From: a virus
Virus record (IMG/VR): IMGVR_UViG_3300017776_000151
Span: 1 to 26,505 of that record
Direction: 5' to 3' (one strand)
DNA length: 26,505 nt
Below the pieces are notes generated by a model. That model did no database searches, had not been told where the DNA came from, and worked only from the letters and a program-made list of their open reading frames with translations. Numbering within the stretch: the first letter of the stretch is position 1; every line of letters starts with the position of its first letter. Both the position numbers and the translations under genes were made by a program. This document shows, one piece after another, positions 21,116 to 26,505 of the stretch.

Positions 21116-24100
21116 ATGAATAAAAAACCACATATTGGAGGAGCAGGTGATAGAGTCTATTGGATAGAGAGTCTACAAGGGTCAAATAAAGTCATCAAGT
21201 CAAAGGCTTTAAAAAATGCTGGAGATGCTTTCTTTGAAAAAAAAGCAATTGAACGGCTCGACACTGTTCGCGAAAAAGAACTCGACCTGTTCGAAGCCGG
21301 GAGGGTCTCGCGAGCGGGTAATCAAACAAACGATTTGCTTGATTCTGCCCAGAAAGAGCTATGGTTGAATGCTAATAGGGGGAATGGATTTACTCAACCT
21401 ATTATAGATATATTAAGGGAAATGCGAAATGGATCGTGGAAGGATGCAATTAGCAATACTGGCGCACGGAAGCCAACCCGAGAGTATTATAATATGATGA
21501 AAAATATTCTCGATAGAGCCATGCCGGGTTATTCCGATTTACATCTAAAAACTCCAGAAGAAATTGGTGAAATATTACTCCTTCAATTTGCCCGTTCGTC
21601 TCAACATATTGGTTTCGGGCAGATTATAATGTATATCCCGGATAGAGATTTACTGGACAGCCTTCCTAATAAAAAGACTTATGACCCAGCAAACAACGTT
21701 TTTCTTACCAACATTGAAAATTTAAGAATCGAACTTGTTAACGATGATAATACCCCAGTTAGATTGCAAGATATCTCAGGAGTATCAGTCGCTAATCTTT
21801 TAGTTCCACAGCTTGGAGGAGGAATCCCGAGCGCCGGGTACGAATCGTCTGGCGGCGAGACCGGCAGTCCGGGGCGGTGGAGTTTGACTGGTGAGGTATT
21901 CGGAGCTTTATTTATAGGAATCCCAGCAGAGAGTGCCGCCTTCAAACTCAAAGGTTGGCATTCAATAGAACTCACTAACTATCTCAGAGTCGAGAATCCG
22001 GGGGGTAACGATATAAGTATTTATGATGAGGACATAAATGGAGTGAAAAAAACTTTTGTAAAGTCAGCTAAAAAAACTATTCAGTTTGATCAACATTTTG
22101 CTAATGTAGCTTCCTCAATTAGCGGGGTTATAGTTACTGATAAGATTCATGATAACAATCTAAAATATAATTACGCAAACGTTCTTTTAGAGCAGAAATT
22201 AGGGGAAGAAACACAAACGCCTTTAAATTATTTTAATAGAGTTTCTATTGATAAAAATAAAAATAGAGACCTTTTTGGGCCATACAGAATAAATAAGCAA
22301 GTACAAAGGATAAAAAGAAACACTGCGCTTAATAAACAAAATTTTGATAAAGCTAATGTTGATTACTATGGCCCTGATTTAGGGAGAAAGCTCCATTCCA
22401 TACTCCCCAGAGGAGAAGGAAGTCTTGATGATCAACGTTTAACAGGTGGAAACACAACAGCCCCTTTTCAAGCTTGGGCTAAAGAAAATTCGGCTTATGA
22501 AGAAGGGGAAGATGCGGTCCCTATTACTCATACCATTCATAATCCTAACGTCGAAGAAGTATCAATTAGTCTTCAAATTGGCTCTCTTTTTGATACCGTA
22601 GAAAAAGATTTTGCGACCAATACTGAGAATAATCACGAATATAACAAGAATATCCTTAAAGCTGGAGATAAAATACCAGCTATTCTTAATGTTAGGGTCG
22701 AAATTGGTCTAATAGATCAAGAAGGAGTTCAAGAGGTATATAGCTCTAGGGATTATAGAATAACAGCCTTAATACAAACAGCTACTATATTAGATATAGG
22801 GAATCCTGATCAATTAAACGATAAAGATGCTTACGATCACATAAAAGTACATTTTGACTATTTTCAGAGTCTTACCCTAGATGAGCAGAGATCGGGGGTT
22901 TCGGAGAATCAATCGGAAAAAACTCCAGATGTAAATGTGCCTTTTAAGCTGCCTCCAGTCAGGACTTTTTTTAAAAATAACGAAGGGGCAAGTCTTCAAA
23001 AAAGATTTGTTAGAGTAACAAAGTTATCTACAGAGACGTTTTCTGTTTTAATTGACAAGCAGGTAAGACTAGCTAAGGTGACAGAAATCATTCCAACTTA
23101 CTTTTCATATCCATACTCAGCTATTTATGGGATGAAGGTAGATACTAAAAGCTTTAATAAACTCCCTCAAAGAACTTTTGATGCTAGATTAAAAAAAATA
23201 CAAATACCAAGCAACTATTATCCGATGAGGGTAGATGATTCTGGGAAAGATAAAAGGTATTATATTCGAAAAAATGAGTTTGATCTTTTATCTGAAAATC
23301 AAAAAGAGGTTTATTCTGGAGACTGGGATGGATCTTTCAAGATTGGTTGGACAGACAACCCGGCTTGGATTTTGTACGATCTTTTGACAAGCCCAAGATA
23401 TGGCTTGGGCCAGCAAGTTTCTGAGGCGGAAATCAATAAGTGGGAGCTTTATAAAATAGGTAGATTCTGTGATGCAGTAGATGACAATGGTGTTTTTGTG
23501 GGTGTTCCAGATGGTCGCGGGGGATTAGAGCCTAGATACTCTTGTAATATCCTGTTTAATTCAAAAGAAAAAATCTTTGATGCTATTCAGTTAATATCAG
23601 ACTTATTTAGAGGGAAAACTTTCTTTAGGAATTCTGAGGTATCTTTCTTATCTCAAACAATTAAATCTCCAATCGCTACATTTTCCAATACAAATGTTAA
23701 AGATGGAGTTTTTAACTATTCTAATTTTAGAAGAGATCAACAGTTTAATACTGTTGAGGTAGCTTATAAGGATAGGTTTGAAAACTTTGCTCCAAAAATT
23801 GAAACTGTTGAAGACCATACTGATATTTCTAGTAGAGGCGTATTCAAGACGACTATTGAAGCCGTAGGCGTAACTTCTAGAGCAATGGCCCGTAGGATTG
23901 GGCAACACCTCATATTTAAAACTGTAAATGAAAATCAAAGAATAGCTTTTACAGCGGGTCTAGAATCTTTATTGTGTCACCCCGGAGATTTAATAATTGT
24001 AGATGATGATTTAAAAAGCAATACATCAAATTTTGGCAAAGTCATGAGTGTCGATGTTAATAACCAATATATTAGGTTAAGTGGGCCATTTGATTCTTCC

Positions 24101-25336
24101 TCTATGACTGGAATACTCACCGTATATAATCCTACGGGGATGCCAAGTATAGATAATTTAAATACTATAGCGAATAAAAAAAGAAGGCGGCATAGTAATT
24201 TTACTATTACTGGCGATAATAATATTCTCTTTAACAATTTCACGGGAGATTACGCTTTTTCTGGTTACGAGATTGGGTATACTCTTACAGAGGAGGAATT
24301 AGCAAATGAGTCAGAACAGAGATTTGAAGAATATGCTCTATACACAGGAACTGGTGACAATATTTTGTATTTTAATACAGGGCATACAGGTTGGGTTTTT
24401 GCTACGGAATTAACGCATCAAGATAATGATAATTATGATATCTGGATCTCAGATACTGGTTTTGATGGTGGGATGTTAGATTCCATAAACTTTAATTCTG
24501 GAGTTTATGCTTTTAGAAATGATGGTGACAGAAGAGATAGAAGTGTTTTTCGTGATTTATCTGGTAGCTTTAGCGGTTTAGAGGGCTACGTAAGTATGCG
24601 AGATGGCGGGGGTATACTAGAATCCGAAATAACAAACGGAACCCCATCTCAAATAGTTACTTTAAATGTTACAGGCGAAAATTCAGTTGGTAATGTGATA
24701 GGAGAAAGAGGTTCTTTTATAAGCGGAGTAGATAAACCTGAATTATTAAATTTTATAAAAGTCGGTAGCCCATATAGATACCAGATACAAGAATCTTCTG
24801 ACACTATTTATCAAATAGATTCTATAAGAGAAGAGAATATTAATGAATACGAGATAGCTGGAATTAAATTTGATACAGGCAAGTATGATTTAATTGAAAA
24901 AAATATCTCCATAGAGAAAAAAGAAAACACTTTTGCATATTCTGTTGCTGCTCAAGTAGGCGATAAATTATATACGACTTTAGACGCTCCAACTTCTTTA
25001 AATATCTCTACAGGAGAAGATGTCGCCAATGAAAGTTTTTATATAAGTGGTTTATGGCCACAAGTAACCAATAATAACGGTTACCATGCAAAATTACATT
25101 TCCCTAATGGTCGAGTTACGGAAGTGATCACTGAAGAAGATGTAACTGGGGTTAAATTCACAGGAATACATTCAGTTGGTAATTTTTTAATAGCCGTAAA
25201 AACTATAGGTGATCAATTTGGGTCTGATGATCAAATATTCTTCGATTCAGATTACACTATTGAACGACAATTCTTTTTGTATGAAGATATAGTACCTCTC
25301 GATAGACCAATACTTACTCACATAAATTTTAGATAA
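21116..25336 (+). CDS. Tail tip protein gpJ, central and C-terminal part
   Basis: A 1406-aa protein. Residues about 640-1000 follow lambda gpJ closely: TYFSYPYSAIYGMKVDTKSF, LKKIQIPSNYYP, SGDWDGSFKIGW, NPAWILYDLLTSPRYGLG (about 748-765), the WELYKIGRFCD and LEPRYSCN motifs, FRGKTFF, and VTSRAMARRIGQHLI then CHPGDLIIVDDD. The first ~600 residues contain material with no lambda counterpart, including a lectin- or jelly-roll-like stretch (SIELTNYLRVENPGGNDISI) and two locally GC-rich patches (near 21250-21320 and 21821-21880). After about residue 1000 the protein is a chain of beta-rich, Gly/Asn/Asp-rich domains, probably receptor-facing. Lambda gpJ is 1132 aa. The start is 1 nt after the previous stop, with no Shine-Dalgarno sequence. 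Confidence 0.87.
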   Translation: MNKKPHIGGAGDRVYWIESLQGSNKVIKSKALKNAGDAFFEKKAIERLDTVREKELDLFEAGRVSRAGNQTNDLLDSAQKELWLNANRGNGFTQPIIDILREMRNGSWKDAISNTGARKPTREYYNMMKNILDRAMPGYSDLHLKTPEEIGEILLLQFARSSQHIGFGQIIMYIPDRDLLDSLPNKKTYDPANNVFLTNIENLRIELVNDDNTPVRLQDISGVSVANLLVPQLGGGIPSAGYESSGGETGSPGRWSLTGEVFGALFIGIPAESAAFKLKGWHSIELTNYLRVENPGGNDISIYDEDINGVKKTFVKSAKKTIQFDQHFANVASSISGVIVTDKIHDNNLKYNYANVLLEQKLGEETQTPLNYFNRVSIDKNKNRDLFGPYRINKQVQRIKRNTALNKQNFDKANVDYYGPDLGRKLHSILPRGEGSLDDQRLTGGNTTAPFQAWAKENSAYEEGEDAVPITHTIHNPNVEEVSISLQIGSLFDTVEKDFATNTENNHEYNKNILKAGDKIPAILNVRVEIGLIDQEGVQEVYSSRDYRITALIQTATILDIGNPDQLNDKDAYDHIKVHFDYFQSLTLDEQRSGVSENQSEKTPDVNVPFKLPPVRTFFKNNEGASLQKRFVRVTKLSTETFSVLIDKQVRLAKVTEIIPTYFSYPYSAIYGMKVDTKSFNKLPQRTFDARLKKIQIPSNYYPMRVDDSGKDKRYYIRKNEFDLLSENQKEVYSGDWDGSFKIGWTDNPAWILYDLLTSPRYGLGQQVSEAEINKWELYKIGRFCDAVDDNGVFVGVPDGRGGLEPRYSCNILFNSKEKIFDAIQLISDLFRGKTFFRNSEVSFLSQTIKSPIATFSNTNVKDGVFNYSNFRRDQQFNTVEVAYKDRFENFAPKIETVEDHTDISSRGVFKTTIEAVGVTSRAMARRIGQHLIFKTVNENQRIAFTAGLESLLCHPGDLIIVDDDLKSNTSNFGKVMSVDVNNQYIRLSGPFDSSSMTGILTVYNPTGMPSIDNLNTIANKKRRRHSNFTITGDNNILFNNFTGDYAFSGYEIGYTLTEEELANESEQRFEEYALYTGTGDNILYFNTGHTGWVFATELTHQDNDNYDIWISDTGFDGGMLDSINFNSGVYAFRNDGDRRDRSVFRDLSGSFSGLEGYVSMRDGGGILESEITNGTPSQIVTLNVTGENSVGNVIGERGSFISGVDKPELLNFIKVGSPYRYQIQESSDTIYQIDSIREENINEYEIAGIKFDTGKYDLIEKNISIEKKENTFAYSVAAQVGDKLYTTLDAPTSLNISTGEDVANESFYISGLWPQVTNNNGYHAKLHFPNGRVTEVITEEDVTGVKFTGIHSVGNFLIAVKTIGDQFGSDDQIFFDSDYTIERQFFLYEDIVPLDRPILTHINFR

Positions 25337-25337
25337 G

Positions 25338-26505
25338 ATGCCATTTGATTACGGAAATGATGATTTAAACACAGGTATTTATGAATTTCCTGTTGCATTT
25401 GCTTTTGATTCTGGAGACACAACCGAAATTAATACTGGTAGTGGTGTCCATTTGTTTATGGATGTAGAAATTGGTTTAAATATTTTAGATAGAAATGCGT
25501 CATTCTTGTCTAGAGGTAACGATATATTATCAAGCCCTTTTACTTCAGGAGTACAGATAGATATTATAGATATAAGTGGTAATGATATTGAAACTGGTTT
25601 TCTTACTGGTTATAAGTCCACGATGTTTACCTTTACTCGTAGGAATAATATAGATTCTTTCGGGTCTTATGCAAGACATTTTGGAATTAGAACTAAAGTT
25701 ATAGGGCGGGACGCTTTAGCGAACACTAGTGAATTTTATTTTTATGGTAACACTCCAGCTTTTAGCAGTATTTCTGTAACAGATTCTACAGGAACCTCAT
25801 CTCACGATAGCTCTTCATCAAGCAAAACTTTTATAGAGGAAACATCGGGGAATCGTCAAACTGGTTTTCTCGATTTGACAACATTATTTCGTAACGATCC
25901 GTCTTATGTTAAAATGGTAAATTTAGATATTTACGTCACAACGGGAAGCTCGATAGAGGTAAATGATTTAAACAATAATATTTTCCCTAATTATACTACA
26001 AAATTAAATAATGCCTCATTTAATAGTTTTAGTATAGACCAATCTAAATTTGGTGTTCCTTCCGGTGATTATTATCTCCACTTAGTCCCTTACAGTGAAT
26101 TAGGTTCTGGAGTAGCTTGGACTGTTGGGCCTTACAGAATAGAAGAAGAGAATCTTCCAACCAATATTTATCCTACAGTTGATGAAGCCGTTCTCGTTTA
26201 TGGGGAACAGTCTATTTTTGGTAAGAAGAATTTTCATGAAACAGTTGAAGCTTCTAAATTAAACCTCACAGGTCTATCAAATCAAGGCTCAGAAGCTACC
26301 GCGCTATTTATTAATGGAAGTAATGAGGTTGGTTTTAGGGAGCTTGGGGCAGCAGCCTTCTCCTCATCCGCAGGAAGAACGGTTACTGCTGGTGGCAATA
26401 CTCTTGATCCTAGTGAGACGTTAGCGTTTACAGCAGGTTCGGGTATACAAATTACGGAATCCGCTGGTGCTGTTACCATTGCGTCACCCTCTGGCGTAGC
26501 ATCAG
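25338..26505 (+). CDS. Tail fibre or receptor-binding protein (partial, 3' end outside)
   Basis: An open frame begins with ATG at 25338, 1 nt after the gpJ-like stop, and continues past the last base (389 complete codons here). It begins MPFDYGNDDLNTGIYEFPV and is dominated by Gly, Ser, Thr, Asn and beta-prone segments with repeated T/S-G-F-L/Y-turns (ETGFLTGY, QTGFLDLT). Near residue 290 the style changes to TVDEAVLVYGEQSIFGKKNF, LNLTGLSNQGSEATALFING and FRELGAAAF, then TAGSGIQITESAGAVTI; these are typical of trimeric phage tail fibres with stacked beta repeats. It likely forms the outermost part of the tail tip, contacting the host. Whether a C-terminal chaperone follows cannot be seen. Confidence 0.7.
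   Translation, partial: MPFDYGNDDLNTGIYEFPVAFAFDSGDTTEINTGSGVHLFMDVEIGLNILDRNASFLSRGNDILSSPFTSGVQIDIIDISGNDIETGFLTGYKSTMFTFTRRNNIDSFGSYARHFGIRTKVIGRDALANTSEFYFYGNTPAFSSISVTDSTGTSSHDSSSSSKTFIEETSGNRQTGFLDLTTLFRNDPSYVKMVNLDIYVTTGSSIEVNDLNNNIFPNYTTKLNNASFNSFSIDQSKFGVPSGDYYLHLVPYSELGSGVAWTVGPYRIEEENLPTNIYPTVDEAVLVYGEQSIFGKKNFHETVEASKLNLTGLSNQGSEATALFINGSNEVGFRELGAAAFSSSAGRTVTAGGNTLDPSETLAFTAGSGIQITESAGAVTIASPSGVAS

Noticed and set aside
21074-21116. Programmed frameshift joining the two gpJ parts
   Set aside because: A change from the first to the second frame could only occur in about 40 nt before the stop; no slippery heptamer, rare-codon stop context or pseudoknot-like element was seen.
1-26505. 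CRISPR array, tRNA genes, insertion sequence or integrase
   Set aside because: No regularly spaced direct repeats, no cloverleaf-like segments, no transposase or integrase motifs were seen by eye; a tRNA or repeat scan would be needed to exclude them fully.

Overview
This AT-rich 26.5 kb window reads as part of the genome of a long-tailed (siphovirus-like) bacteriophage that brings its own replication machinery. The tail-tip genes match the lambda gpL-gpK-gpI-gpJ series in order and in diagnostic motifs. No integrase, terminase, portal, capsid, tape-measure or endolysin gene is visible, and no tRNA or CRISPR array was seen. The host is unknown. A secreted protein with a PEP-CTERM-like C-terminus (Pro-Glu-Ala-Ser, hydrophobic stretch, Arg-rich tail) and the scarcity of Shine-Dalgarno sequences before most starts fit a Gram-negative host with exosortase-type surface sorting. 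Verrucomicrobiota or a relative is my guess; this is an inference, not a demonstration.

Replication block (1-7565, + strand): the end of an unknown gene, a PD-(D/E)XK (RecB/Cas4-like) nuclease, then a replicative DNA polymerase III alpha split into separate genes. A degenerate PHP domain (1214-1963) is followed by an intact DEDDh proofreading exonuclease (1960-2592) and a PHP-less polymerase core (2589-5126). These three are joined by ATGA overlaps. The order PHP-exonuclease-polymerase recalls the domain layout of PolC, although the core looks like DnaE. A ClpA/ClpC-type double AAA+ unfoldase follows (5139-7565).

Middle block (7578-13876, + strand): a small, basic gene with its own promoter and strong terminator, a protein with an aminoglycoside-phosphotransferase/kinase-like catalytic core, a small beta-rich protein, a two-gene glycosyltransferase set (a GT4 enzyme with a zinc-ribbon insert, plus a GT9-like enzyme apparently split across the gene boundary), a possible Rad52/Erf-like annealase, a GNAT acetyltransferase and a tiny basic protein.

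Lysis and accessory block (13863-17112): a leftward membrane/coiled-coil protein and a rightward operon (acidic protein, small one-TM holin-like protein, PEP-CTERM protein) diverge from a 66 bp AT-rich region with nested inverted repeats. A leftward operon converges on the rightward one with abutting stop codons. It holds a weakly GNAT-like protein, a 47-residue protein, a charged helical protein and a nested out-of-frame lipoprotein that looks like an outer-membrane spanin.

Tail-tip block (17154-26505, + strand): a gpL-like protein with four Fe-S-type cysteines, a sugar-binding-like insertion and a lectin-like C-terminus; a JAMM peptidase (gpK-like); gpI; gpJ split into two genes; and the start of a large tail-fibre protein that runs off the window. 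Many transcription-unit heads carry a -10-like hexamer (TGTAAT, TATAAT, TATTAT) only 5-9 nt before the start codon, suggesting leaderless or nearly leaderless transcripts.
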